Below, in pieces: positions 8,678-16,508 of a DNA stretch of 64,000 nucleotides (position 1 is the first letter of the stretch; the number at the start of each line of letters is the position of its first letter). A model generated the notes under the pieces. The model saw nothing but the letters and a program-made list of their open reading frames with translations, was not told where the DNA came from and searched no databases. The DNA comes from Psychrobacillus sp. INOP01 (lineage in GTDB: Bacteria > Bacillota > Bacilli > Bacillales_A > Planococcaceae): the NCBI RefSeq assembly GCF_018140925.1, contig NZ_CP073315.1, positions 3,162,001 to 3,226,000 on the forward strand, given 5' to 3'. Position numbers and translations under genes: made by a program.

Positions 8678-9628
8678 ATGAAGAAAGAAACTACTTGTTG
8701 CTCAGTGAATAGAACTAATCTATCAAATCAAATCAAGGAGAATACGGTACAAATTAAGGTAAAACTAGATAAGGAAATCAAATTCAAAGAGAAAATGGTC
8801 TATTTGTCTGGTGGCGAATTTATGATGGGAACAAACGACCATGAAGGATCCCCAGAGGATGGAGAAGGACCCGCTAGAAGGATTACTGTTTCTCCTTTTT
8901 ACATAGATCGTCATACGGTGACGAATATAGAGTTTAAGCAATTTGTTAAGGAAACAGGCTATCAAACGGAGGCAGAGCAATTTGGCTGGTCATTTGTTTT
9001 TTATCACTTTATACCAAAAGACGTAGCTAAAACATTACAGCAGGTACCAGGAACTCCGTGGTGGTTAGTTGTCGAAGGAGCCTACTGGTACCAACCAGAA
9101 GGACCTGGTTCTACAATTGATAATCGTTTGGATCATCCTGTTATTCAAGTATCCTGGAATGATGCAAAGGCCTTCTGTGACTGGGCTGGCAAACGCTTAC
9201 CAACAGAAGCAGAATGGGAATTTGCAGCACGTGGTGGACTGGAACAAAAGAAATACGCATGGGGAGACGAGTTAACTCCGAATGGCAAGCATTACTGTAA
9301 TATTTGGCAAGGAACATTTCCATTTGAAAATACTAATGAGGACGGTTATCTAGGGACTGCGCCAGCCCAGTCTTTCCCATCCAATGGATTTGGTTTATAT
9401 AATGTTGCAGGAAATGTATGGGAATGGTGCTCGGACTTGTTTATCAATCATCCAGAAAGTCAAATAGATTTAGCGGAATCTTATAAGCAGACTTCAAAAG
9501 TGATGCGAGGAGGTTCTTATCTGTGTCACCATTCTTATTGTAATCGTTATAGAGTCGCTGCACGTAGTTCAAATACACCAGATAGTTCTACTGGCAATAT
9601 TGGATTTAGATGTGTAAGGGATGTTTAA
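8678..9628 (+). CDS. Formylglycine-generating enzyme (aerobic sulfatase-maturating oxidase)
   Basis: A 316-aa SUMF1/FGE-fold protein that oxidises the CxPxR cysteine of sulfatases to formylglycine using O2. The family order is clear: GGEFMMGTNDHEGSPEDGEGP, then FYIDRHTVTN, RLPTEAEWEFAARGG, GNVWEWCSD and a C-terminal GGSYLCHHSYCNRYRVAAR. Cys283 and Cys288 match the two copper-binding catalytic cysteines of known FGEs (CHxSYCxRYR), so this is a true FGE rather than one of the many FGE-fold proteins lacking them. It is the last gene of the cluster and its client is presumably the CAPSR sulfatase at 5991. The first ~30 residues before the fold are poorly conserved in character. Confidence 0.93.
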   Translation: MKKETTCCSVNRTNLSNQIKENTVQIKVKLDKEIKFKEKMVYLSGGEFMMGTNDHEGSPEDGEGPARRITVSPFYIDRHTVTNIEFKQFVKETGYQTEAEQFGWSFVFYHFIPKDVAKTLQQVPGTPWWLVVEGAYWYQPEGPGSTIDNRLDHPVIQVSWNDAKAFCDWAGKRLPTEAEWEFAARGGLEQKKYAWGDELTPNGKHYCNIWQGTFPFENTNEDGYLGTAPAQSFPSNGFGLYNVAGNVWEWCSDLFINHPESQIDLAESYKQTSKVMRGGSYLCHHSYCNRYRVAARSSNTPDSSTGNIGFRCVRDV

Positions 9629-9897
9629 ACTATTAATTGAAGAACTCTTTTAAGTATCAAAGTAATTGTAATATTATAGGATATTAATATAACAATTAAT
9701 GGTGGCAAGAATATCAGTAGATTAATCGAAGCAGTGACAAAACTTGGGGATATAGTAAAGATTAAAACTTTATTTATGTTGGGAACGTATTGAGCTCAAT
9801 TATGATTACTTCAAGATGAAAACAGAGGAGCTTTAGTAAGGATTCCAACTGTAAGGAAAACTAAAAAGTAGATAAATCTATAGATCTCTAAAAATTA
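9629..9897 (+). other. Intergenic region with no supported gene
   Basis: AT-rich spacer between the FGE gene and the convergent EAL gene. A 35-codon open stretch around 9687-9790 reads INGGKNISRLIEAVTKLGDIVKIKT but has no start codon or ribosome site. It may be a decayed gene fragment; nothing more can be supported. Confidence 0.4.
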
Positions 9898-9927
9898 AAG
9901 GTTTCCTACTAACTAGGGAGCCTTTTT
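9898..9927. terminator. Bidirectional terminator between FGE and EAL genes
   Basis: An 11-bp stem with G-U pairs (AAGGTTTCCTA / TAGGGAGCCTT) has T runs on both strands. It overlaps the stop codon of the minus-strand EAL gene and ends the plus-strand sulfatase cluster. Confidence 0.7.
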
Positions 9928-10865
9928 CAACGTATAGGATCTATCCTCTGTTTTTTCAATAAATCGGCAAACTGATTTGCAGGCAATGGTTTGGAGTACA
10001 GATAGCCTTGTACCGTATTGCAATTATAGTTTTGTAGAACCTCTAATTGCTCCAATGTTTCGACTCCTTCTGCGATTACATCCATTTTTAATTGATTCGA
10101 TAACTGTATGATCATATGTACGATGAAATTTGCATCCTCTTGTGTAGCAATACTTAAATCCTTTATAAAAGAACGATCAATTTTAAGTATGTCAATTTTC
10201 CCGTTAAAATGGTGCAAATGGGATAAAGAAGAGTACCCAGTACCAAAATCGTCTAACGCTATTTTAATCCCTAAATTTTTTAGCTCATCTAATACAGAGA
10301 AAACAATTTCCTCGTTCTTCAAAATAGAAGTTTCGGTAATTTCAATTTCTAAGTATTGTGCTTCAAGCTGAGTTTCTTCCAGTGTTTCCTGTATACTGAT
10401 GACTAAATCTTTCTCCATGAAGCGAGAAGCTGATAGATTGATAGAAACTGGAATAGCTGGTAAGTTAGCTTCCTGCCATGCTTTGTTTTGCGCACATGCC
10501 GTTTTTTTAACCCATTTTCCAATCTTATTTATAAAACCAATCTTTTCTGCCAACGGAATAAAATCCATAGGTAGGATTAACCCTAATTTCGGGTGATTCC
10601 ATCTAATAAGTGCCTCGGCTCCAATGATTAAGTCCTTCTTCGCATCCACTTTAGGTTGGTAATACAACTCAAACTGATTTCGATCTATTGCATATACAAG
10701 GTCCAATTCCAGTGCAGTCAGGGAAGATGCAAATACTTGATTTCGATCAGTTCCTTCTATGCTGTTTGATTCAATAATGATATTTTTTTGATGATTATTT
10801 TTTAGATCTGAGCTATGCTTAAATAATAAAGGTTGATGAACTGCAAGTTTTGCTTTTGTCTGCAT
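9927..10865 (-). CDS. EAL-domain cyclic-di-GMP phosphodiesterase
   Basis: A 312-aa stand-alone EAL protein with no GGDEF or membrane segment, so cytoplasmic. After about 55 poorly conserved residues comes the full catalytic set: E84-A-L86 in AEALIRW, N in INLSASRF, E in IEITETS, the DD pair in LDDFGTGYSSL, K in ILKIDRSF, E in IAEGVET and Q in VQGYLYSKPLP. It should therefore hydrolyse c-di-GMP to pGpG. AAGGAG precedes the ATG. It lies downstream of, and on the same strand as, the PapR-like peptide gene, separated by a strong hairpin, so readthrough from the pheromone promoter is possible. Confidence 0.93.
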   Translation of the reverse strand: MQTKAKLAVHQPLLFKHSSDLKNNHQKNIIIESNSIEGTDRNQVFASSLTALELDLVYAIDRNQFELYYQPKVDAKKDLIIGAEALIRWNHPKLGLILPMDFIPLAEKIGFINKIGKWVKKTACAQNKAWQEANLPAIPVSINLSASRFMEKDLVISIQETLEETQLEAQYLEIEITETSILKNEEIVFSVLDELKNLGIKIALDDFGTGYSSLSHLHHFNGKIDILKIDRSFIKDLSIATQEDANFIVHMIIQLSNQLKMDVIAEGVETLEQLEVLQNYNCNTVQGYLYSKPLPANQFADLLKKQRIDPIR

Positions 10866-10893
10866 GGTTTTCTCCTTATAAAGTATTTTTAAG

Positions 10894-10933
10894 AAAATCC
10901 AATAAAATTAATGGTATAATTTTATTGGATTTT
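10894..10933 (-). terminator. Strong hairpin between papR-like and EAL genes
   Basis: A perfect 17-bp inverted repeat (10894-10910 with 10917-10933, 6-nt loop) starts 7 bp after the stop codon of the papR-like gene. On the minus strand it ends in GGATTTTCTT, so it probably terminates most papR-like transcripts just before the EAL gene. Confidence 0.75.
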
Positions 10934-10940
10934 GATTGAA

Positions 10941-11066
10941 TTAATGTACGAATGGTAGATCTAATGTAGTAACTGGACCTTTTGCTGATAAAGCAGTTTC
11001 GTTACTTACATTTGGAAATAATGCTACTGCTAATACGATTAATAGAATAATAGATAATTTTTTCAT
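10941..11066 (-). CDS. PapR-like secreted peptide pheromone precursor (41 aa)
   Basis: A small minus-strand gene. It encodes 41 residues: MKK, a hydrophobic signal segment (LSIILLIVLAVALFPNV), a short linker and the C-terminus TLDLPFVH. PapR of the Bacillus cereus group is a 48-aa pre-peptide with the same plan, ending in ADLPFEF or close variants; the DLPF core is identical here. A good ribosome site (AAAGGACGG) lies 9 nt before the ATG. It is divergent from the PlcR-like gene at 11109, whereas papR of B. cereus lies downstream of plcR on the same strand. Export by Sec, trimming outside, re-import and binding to the neighbouring regulator are inferred from that system. Confidence 0.8.
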   Translation of the reverse strand: MKKLSIILLIVLAVALFPNVSNETALSAKGPVTTLDLPFVH

Positions 11067-11088
11067 GTTTTTTACCGTCCTTTTTTTA

Positions 11089-11095
11089 TATAATA
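11089..11095. promoter_or_regulatory. Overlapping -10-like elements for the divergent papR-like and plcR-like genes
   Basis: TATAAT is read on the plus strand (11089-11094) and TATTAT on the minus strand (11095-11090). The two start codons are only about 42 bp apart, so the two promoters must overlap each other and the coding starts. No good -35 box is visible for either direction, which would fit an activated promoter. No perfect PlcR box (TATGNAN4TNCATA) is seen here. Confidence 0.35.
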
Positions 11096-11108
11096 TGGGG
11101 TGATTCTG

Positions 11109-11990
11109 TTGGAAATGAAATACTTAGGCATTGAAATAAGTAAAATGAGAGCTGAACTGGGATTTTCCCAAAAGGAGCTCGCAAAAGATATTTGTACACA
11201 GTCGACGATTAGTCGAATAGAGGCGGGAGAAGTTTATCCAGCAATAGATACTTTATTGAAGATAGCCTTAAAGCTACAAGTCCCAGTCGAGTATTTTATT
11301 GAGATGCTATTTCATAAAAATGTTTTAGAAAGTGAAAAACTTATAAAAGATATTGAGTTTCATTTAAAAGAGCATAATTATAAAAAGGTAATTTCTATTA
11401 TTAACAGTAATAAACTTGATGAAGATAATGTTTGGTTGAACTTATATTTAGAATACATATTACTAACTTCAAACTATTCTTTAAAACTGATTGAACCTGA
11501 TGAATGTATAGTTAGTCTGAAAAGAATATTAAATTTTTCTAATCAAACTACCATTCAGTTCCGTTTCCTTCATATTAAAATAAATAATTCAATTGCAAAT
11601 ATATACGGAGATAAAGGTGAAAGTTATAAATGTTTGTATCACTATAATAAAATATTAAAGGAACATATCCATAAAAATTATAATGATTATAAAATTTATG
11701 AAACACTTATAATTGTATTATTTAATAAGTGTAAAATACTGTATGATATTAATGACATCGACGTAGCTTTAGAAACCGCGAACCTTGGTATTCAAAAGGC
11801 TAAAGAGACATCCTTTTTCTTTTTTACTGGGCAATTCCTCTATTACAAGGGTCAATGTTTAGAAAAGAAAGTTGCTCCAGTTGCAGAAATTAGAGAAGTA
11901 TACAGACAAGCTCTATTCATCTTTGAATTTCAAGAGCTTCCATTCTATATTCAAGCGATTAAACAGAATAAAAAGCAATACTTAGATTAG
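11109..11990 (+). CDS. PlcR-like RRNPP-family quorum-sensing transcriptional regulator
   Basis: About 293 aa, close to the 285 aa of PlcR. Residues 1-65 form an XRE helix-turn-helix (MRAELGFSQKELAKDI, then STISRIEAGEVYPAIDTLL), with the same wording pattern as PlcR (TQKQLSE..., SEVSRIESGAVYPSMD). The rest is all-helical TPR-type repeats, including NSIANIYGDKGESYKCLYHYNKIL and GQFLYYKGQCLEKK, which in PlcR bind the PapR heptapeptide. The start is TTG 11109 after GGGGTGA, with ATG 11115 as the alternative; the GTG at 11100 lies inside the ribosome site. Its partner peptide is encoded divergently. Homology to PlcR was judged by eye from remembered sequence. Confidence 0.82.
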   Translation: MEMKYLGIEISKMRAELGFSQKELAKDICTQSTISRIEAGEVYPAIDTLLKIALKLQVPVEYFIEMLFHKNVLESEKLIKDIEFHLKEHNYKKVISIINSNKLDEDNVWLNLYLEYILLTSNYSLKLIEPDECIVSLKRILNFSNQTTIQFRFLHIKINNSIANIYGDKGESYKCLYHYNKILKEHIHKNYNDYKIYETLIIVLFNKCKILYDINDIDVALETANLGIQKAKETSFFFFTGQFLYYKGQCLEKKVAPVAEIREVYRQALFIFEFQELPFYIQAIKQNKKQYLD

Positions 11991-12322
11991 ACTGGGTGTC
12001 TTGCTAGCATTTTCTTTTAACATCTATTGATAGAGTATGTTCCTCCAATTTTGTATTAAGTATTTCAACTTCCTAAGACTCTATGAGTATTTTAGAAGGG
12101 TACGAAATACTTAAATAAAAGTGTATTAATTTCTTTTTGCATTTCAAATATACTAGATATTTAATAAAAAATCTTTAACATATGCATAAATGGATATTTT
12201 CTTAAGCGGTCGAAAAAATTTCGACTGCTATTTTTATACTAAAGAGAAATATGTGATCGCGTAGAAGCGTCATAAATTGATATACAATGGAGATACTAAT
12301 GCTACATAAGGAGGTATTCGAG
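11991..12322 (+). other. Intergenic region with a long-armed inverted repeat and terminator
   Basis: Besides the terminator at 12205 there is an 11-bp perfect inverted repeat, TTAAGTATTTC at 12056-12066 and GAAATACTTAA at 12104-12114. Weaker pairing lies inside its loop. No gene is seen. The next gene starts at 12323. Confidence 0.5.
12205..12236 (+). terminator. Terminator after the plcR-like gene
   Basis: An 11-bp stem with one G-U-type mismatch (AGCGGTCGAAA / TTTCGACTGCT) is followed by ATTTTTAT. Confidence 0.65.
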
Positions 12323-12985
12323 ATGAAGGTGCGGATGGAGTGGGTGTACAAAACGCCGAGGGGAGCAGAGATGGAGTTCTTTTCAGAGGAGGTGCCAGCT
12401 GCGCAGGCGCTGTTGTTTGCGGAAGATATGGATCGTACAGGGCGACTAAAGCAGGTGACATTTGTTGATCGGTTCGATAGTTCGTGGACAGTGAAGGAAT
12501 TGAAGGGATATTTGAAAGGCATTGAGACGGAGCCACATAATGTGACGGTATATTTTGATGGGGGATATGACCGTGAAACGAAAAGTTCTGGGCTTGGCTG
12601 TGTCATTTATTATGAACAGAATGGCAAGGCATATAGATTGAGACGAAATGCCCCCGCGACAGGTTTGGAATCGAATAATGAGGCGGAATATGCTGCGATG
12701 CATTTAGGGTTACAGGAATTGGATTTGCTTGGTGTTCATCATTTGCCTGTTCGTTTTATAGGTGATTCACAGGTAGTTATCAATCATTTAAACGGCGAGT
12801 GGCCAGTAATCGAAAGAGATTTGACTGGTTGGGCAGACCGAATTGAAGAGAAGCTATTGAGTCTTGGAATTCAAGCGGAGTATGAGTTAGTACCAAGGAA
12901 GATGAATGGGGAAGCAGACCGTTTAGCTACACAGGCTTTAAATGGTATTGAGATTCAGGCTGTCATTGAATTGGTAGTGGATTAG
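12323..12985 (+). CDS. RNase H-like domain protein
   Basis: 220 aa from the ATG at 12323, which has an ideal AAGGAGGT site; an upstream in-frame ATG at 12287 does not. Residues 1-70 form an N-terminal region of unknown function. Residues 74-215 form an RNase HI-type fold with all four acidic residues of the DEDD centre: D79 in VYFDGGYD, E122 in SNNEAEYAA, D148 in IGDSQVVINHL and D199 in GEADRLATQAL. It should cleave RNA in RNA-DNA hybrids. The closest named relatives I recall are the short RNase H-like proteins of Bacillus (YpeP type). It is a single-gene unit ending at a long hairpin. Confidence 0.85.
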   Translation: MKVRMEWVYKTPRGAEMEFFSEEVPAAQALLFAEDMDRTGRLKQVTFVDRFDSSWTVKELKGYLKGIETEPHNVTVYFDGGYDRETKSSGLGCVIYYEQNGKAYRLRRNAPATGLESNNEAEYAAMHLGLQELDLLGVHHLPVRFIGDSQVVINHLNGEWPVIERDLTGWADRIEEKLLSLGIQAEYELVPRKMNGEADRLATQALNGIEIQAVIELVVD

Positions 12986-13016
12986 CTTTATTTTCCACTG
13001 AGTTTCCTAACTACAT

Positions 13017-13059
13017 ATAGCAAACACCAGTATCCACAAGGGACACTGGTGTTTGCTAT
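13017..13059. terminator. Long hairpin between convergent genes
   Basis: A 15-bp perfect stem (ATAGCAAACACCAGT / ACTGGTGTTTGCTAT) with further inner pairing (TCC/GGA) lies between the RNase H-like gene and the convergent gene at 13079. The T run is poor on both sides. Confidence 0.6.
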
Positions 13060-13078
13060 GTTGAATCATACGTAGCTT

Positions 13079-13480
13079 TTATACGTGTGCTGTATTTTGT
13101 TGTTTTGCTGGTGAATCGTTGTTGTCTTCATGTAACGATTCTTCTTTTTTCGGTAATTTCTTTTGTTGAGATTTAGGAAATGCTTGTTTTGCCTCTGTTT
13201 TTGATTTAACATCTTGTACATTTTCATTATAATATTGAACGCTTGTCATGGCACCCTCTTCGACCATACGATTATCATCTGGATCATTTGGGTCGGAGTA
13301 GCCCGTCTTTGTCATTTGACTTGGTTTTGTATTTTTAGAAGCCACCATAGAATCAATCTTCGTTTTAGAATTTTTTACTGCTGTTTTTAATTGTGCTTTA
13401 TTGTTTTTATTTGTGAAATATACTGCTGCAAGTGCGGTAGCTGCCCCTATTATCATAGATCTTTTATTTCCGTTTGCCAC
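13079..13480 (-). CDS. Small hypothetical protein with an N-terminal hydrophobic segment
   Basis: 133 aa from a GTG start at 13480, chosen because AAAGGGAG lies 8 nt before it. Residues 9-22 (MIIGAATALAAVYF) are hydrophobic. The rest is polar and charged (K, D, E, N, Q-rich) with the acidic patch DPNDPDDNR and looks unstructured. The family is not recognised; the plan resembles YtxH-like envelope or stress proteins only in outline. It is convergent with the RNase H-like gene and divergent from the DUF457 gene. Confidence 0.6.
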   Translation of the reverse strand: MANGNKRSMIIGAATALAAVYFTNKNNKAQLKTAVKNSKTKIDSMVASKNTKPSQMTKTGYSDPNDPDDNRMVEEGAMTSVQYYNENVQDVKSKTEAKQAFPKSQQKKLPKKEESLHEDNNDSPAKQQNTAHV

Positions 13481-13688
13481 AATCATCACTCCCTTTATAT
13501 ATCTATACCCACATCTATTCTTCATCAATCATTTTTTATCTGTCATTTTTATTGATTGTTTAATTACCCATATACATCTAGAAGGAATATCAGTAACAGA
13601 ACACATGAGCAGTACAAATGCCCGATAACTTTCACACTAGAAATAGTGTAAAATAATTGTCTACATACAAGAAAAAGGAGAATAAAGC

Positions 13689-14168
13689 ATGACAGGAAAC
13701 ACTCACATCATTGGCGGTCTAGCAGCAAGTCTTGCTTTTGCCCAAGTTTCAAATTATGAACCTGTTCTATTAGTTGGTGCCGGAGTTATTGGAGCAATCA
13801 TACCGGACATTTGCCATGGAGGCAGTAAAATTGGTCGCAGATTTAAAGTACTATCAAAGGTGATCAACACACTTTTTGGACATCGATCGTTCACTCATAG
13901 TTTACTATTTTTAGTTTTGATGGCCATTCTTTTGACGTCGTTTGTCGACAACGAATCTATTGTTATGGGTATTCTCGTTGGTATGGCGAGTCATTATGTC
14001 TTAGATATGGCAACAAAAAACGGCATAAAATTACTATATCCCTTAAAGGTAACCGTGCGATTTCCCATTACAACAAGAACTGGCGGCACAGTAGAGTATC
14101 TAGTATTCGCAGTTTTATCATTACTTACCGTCTACTTTGGCTACGGCGTATTCGGGAATTATTTATAA
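13689..14168 (+). CDS. DUF457 membrane-bound metal-dependent hydrolase (YdjM/YbcI type)
   Basis: A 159-aa polytopic membrane protein. The N-terminus MTGNTHIIGGLAASLAF carries the histidine typical of the family. GAIIPDICHGGSKIGRR and HRSFTHSLLFL hold the Asp and His residues thought to bind metal, and GMASHYVLDMATKNGIKLLYP is the final conserved block. The family is predicted to be a membrane-bound metal hydrolase; the substrate is unknown. AAAAGGAG precedes the ATG and a perfect terminator begins at the stop codon. Confidence 0.87.
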   Translation: MTGNTHIIGGLAASLAFAQVSNYEPVLLVGAGVIGAIIPDICHGGSKIGRRFKVLSKVINTLFGHRSFTHSLLFLVLMAILLTSFVDNESIVMGILVGMASHYVLDMATKNGIKLLYPLKVTVRFPITTRTGGTVEYLVFAVLSLLTVYFGYGVFGNYL

Positions 14169-14203
14169 CCAAAAAGCCACTCTTATGAGTGGCTTTTTGG
14201 TTT
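14167..14203 (+). terminator. Rho-independent terminator overlapping the DUF457 stop codon
   Basis: A perfect 16-bp stem (AACCAAAAAGCCACTC / GAGTGGCTTTTTGGTT) with loop TTAT; its T-rich right arm gives termination. Confidence 0.9.
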
Positions 14204-14264
14204 AGGAAACCTATTTTTCAACAATCAATAATTCTGAACACTCTAAGTAGAGTTTGGAATTTTT

Positions 14265-14385
14265 ATCCGTTTCGCAAGTTAATGGCTTTGGAAAGCAAGT
14301 AACCAGTGAATGAGAGCTAGTATTTAGCAGAAAAGTGCAAGTAAATGTCCTCCGAACGCAAGTAACGTGTTCAAAGACAAGAGTT
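14265..14385 (+). repeat. Degenerate 21-bp-period array, GCAAGTAA core
   Basis: The core GCAAGT(T/A)A starts at 14274, 14295, 14316 (as GCTAGTAT), 14337 and 14358, that is at exactly 21-bp steps; only the core is conserved between units. The array lies after the DUF457 terminator. The rest of the 14204-14626 gap holds no supported gene. Confidence 0.75.
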
Positions 14386-14626
14386 AACTCTGATTGAGAA
14401 ATAAATTTAGCGATAGTAACGCTCTTGTATAAGCACCAATCTTTCTCGTATAACAACCGGCAGAATAAAATTACCTTATAATAGTAAACTATCATTATAG
14501 AATCCGAGATTAAGTATGTACACATTTAAGTTGTGATAATGATCAGAAAATTGCATTATATAATTGACGATATAGTAATAGAAATGGGATAGTTAGGGAA
14601 GATGAATGATTAAGGGGGATGTAATT

Positions 14627-15520
14627 ATGAAAAAAGCATTGGTGTTAGGTGGTACTAGATTTTTTGGGGTGCAGCTAGTGGAGTCTTTATTGAAACAGGG
14701 ATTTGATGTAACAATTGCCTCACGAGGGAATCTGGTGGATCCGTTTAGAGACAAAGTGAGTCGAGTAAAGGTCGACAGGTTAGATGTAGGCGATATGCAA
14801 AAGAATTTTGTAGATACGGAATGGGATATCGTATTTGATCAAATATGCTATTCCTCTCAGGAAGCAATAGATTCAATAGACGTGTTTACTGGGAAAACGA
14901 AAAAGTATGTATTTACATCTTCTAAATCTGTCTATGAACAAGCTGGTGGAGATAAAGGATTTACTGAAGAGGATTTCAATCCATTTGAATACAAGTTAAA
15001 TGTAGGACCAAAGGAAAACTTTTCCTATGGTGAGGGTAAAAGACAAGCTGAAGCAGCATTTTTCCAACGCTCATCTTTTCCAGTCGTAGCAGTAAGGTTT
15101 CCAATCGTAATTGGACTTAATGATTATACAGAAAGACTAAATTATTATATTCGAAAAGTAAGAGATCAAGAGGATGTGCATTTCGTCAACTTAGATGCCG
15201 CTATGGATTTTATATCAGAGGAGGAGGCTGGCGATTTCTTAGCATGGATTGGTCAATCTGATTTTGAGGGGCCAATTAATGCGACATCCAATGGACATGT
15301 AAAAATGGGAGAGTTGCTTGAATATATAGAAGAAAAAGTTGGGAAGTCTGCGAAAGTGGTTGCCACGACGGAGAAAGAGAGCGGATCACCATACAATATT
15401 TCAGAGACTTGGCTGATCAGCAATGAAAAAGCAAAGGCACATGGATATGAATTCGAAAATTTGAAGGAGTATTTGCCAGGGCTAATAAGTGATGCATTAG
15501 CTAAAATGAATGAAAAATAG
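14627..15520 (+). CDS. NAD(P)-dependent epimerase/dehydratase-like protein (atypical SDR)
   Basis: 297 aa from the ATG at 14627, which has AAGGGGGAT before it; an earlier in-frame ATG at 14606 does not. The Rossmann nucleotide site is at the N-terminus (ALVLGGTRFFGVQLVESLL). The later SDR elements are YVFTSSKSVYE, the Y-x3-K-like SYGEGKRQAE and VRFPIVIG. This is the pattern of the atypical-SDR group often annotated as NAD-dependent epimerase or CSP41/isoflavone-reductase-like. The substrate cannot be deduced. It appears monocistronic. Confidence 0.82.
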   Translation: MKKALVLGGTRFFGVQLVESLLKQGFDVTIASRGNLVDPFRDKVSRVKVDRLDVGDMQKNFVDTEWDIVFDQICYSSQEAIDSIDVFTGKTKKYVFTSSKSVYEQAGGDKGFTEEDFNPFEYKLNVGPKENFSYGEGKRQAEAAFFQRSSFPVVAVRFPIVIGLNDYTERLNYYIRKVRDQEDVHFVNLDAAMDFISEEEAGDFLAWIGQSDFEGPINATSNGHVKMGELLEYIEEKVGKSAKVVATTEKESGSPYNISETWLISNEKAKAHGYEFENLKEYLPGLISDALAKMNEK

Positions 15521-15636
15521 GCTTGAATACACAACGATTAGTTGCATTAGTCCAATTTACTAGGTTGAAATTATGCTCTCTTAGGAAAGCATATACTTAC
15601 TATATAAATAGGTAGTTTTAGGGGGATTGTTCAAAG

Positions 15637-16353
15637 TTGAGAGCTATTATTGGGGTTTCGTCAAATATAAAAGAGGATTTGTTGTCAGTTCCGATGAGTA
15701 ATGTACATGCAATCACACAGTTCGGAGGAATTCCGATTGTGCTGCCAAATTTAGTTGGAGATGGAATTGAAGAGATTGCAGCGACAATTGATGGTCTATT
15801 ATTAACTGGTGGTGGGGATATTGACCCGACCTTGTTTGGTGAAGAGCCACTACCGGGATTGGGTAATATTGTGCCAGAGCGAGATCTGTTTGAAGTGGCA
15901 CTTATTCAAAAGATGTTGGAGTTGAATAAGCCAATTCTAGGGATTTGTCGTGGTGTCCAGATTATGAGTATTGCGATGGGTGGGGATATGTATCAGGATA
16001 TTTATTCGCAAAAAGATGGGCTATTATTACAGCATGATCAGCAGGCTCCAAATTGGCATGGCTCTCATTTTATAGAAGTGACAGAAGGATCATTGTTACG
16101 CAAAATTGTTGGGGTGGATAAATTTAAGGTGAATAGCTATCATCATCAAGCGCTGCGAAATATGCCAGTTGGTTTTATCGTAAGCGGTATTGCAAGTGAT
16201 GGCGTAATAGAATCCTTTGAAAGCACAGAGCATTCATTTGTTATGGGTGTTCAGTGGCATCCCGAGAGCCTAATAAGTAAACGTGATGCTAGTTCGCTCG
16301 CGATATTTGAGGCGTTTATAAATGCGTGTAAGACAAAAGGTTATACAGCGTAA
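15637..16353 (+). CDS. Gamma-glutamyl-gamma-aminobutyrate hydrolase-like class I amidotransferase (peptidase C26)
   Basis: A 238-aa stand-alone glutamine-amidotransferase-fold hydrolase. The nucleophile is Cys104 in GICRGVQIM, and the His-Glu of the triad lie in QWHPES near the C-terminus. The LTGGGDIDPTLFGEEP segment is typical of the PuuD/C26 group, which cleaves gamma-glutamyl amides such as gamma-glutamyl-GABA. The start is TTG with AGGGGGA upstream. A paralogue is encoded at 57188. Confidence 0.88.
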   Translation: MRAIIGVSSNIKEDLLSVPMSNVHAITQFGGIPIVLPNLVGDGIEEIAATIDGLLLTGGGDIDPTLFGEEPLPGLGNIVPERDLFEVALIQKMLELNKPILGICRGVQIMSIAMGGDMYQDIYSQKDGLLLQHDQQAPNWHGSHFIEVTEGSLLRKIVGVDKFKVNSYHHQALRNMPVGFIVSGIASDGVIESFESTEHSFVMGVQWHPESLISKRDASSLAIFEAFINACKTKGYTA

Positions 16354-16392
16354 ACTTTTGCTGATTTTAAATGATTGTAGTGAATTTTTAAG

Positions 16393-16420
16393 ACGACTGT
16401 TTTTAGAGCAGTCGTTTTTA
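16393..16420 (+). terminator. Terminator after the C26 amidase gene
   Basis: A 7-bp stem ACGACTG / CAGTCGT followed by TTTTTATTATT. Confidence 0.75.
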
Positions 16421-16508
16421 TTATTCTCTTTTTTAATATAAAAATGTAATTCATGAAATATTTTTTCTGGGGCAAGCTATTTGCATCATGAATAAGGAGG
16501 TATTGGCT

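Noticed and set aside
9687-9790. Possible short protein INGGKNISRLIEAVTKLGDIVKIKT
   Set aside because: No usable start codon or ribosome site and an in-frame stop just upstream; at best a gene fragment.
12181-12196. PlcR-box-like TATGCATAAATGGATA
   Set aside because: One mismatch to TATGNAN4TNCATA; several such matches are expected by chance in 64 kb of AT-rich DNA, and the next gene (RNase H-like) is not a likely target.
12202-12703. Several overlapping minus-strand ORFs of 85-134 aa
   Set aside because: They lie opposite the RNase H-like gene, which has all four catalytic acids and an ideal ribosome site.
14211-14525. 104-aa minus-strand ORF
   Set aside because: It spans the 21-bp array and has no ribosome site; composition (many Cys and Thr) is not protein-like for this genome.
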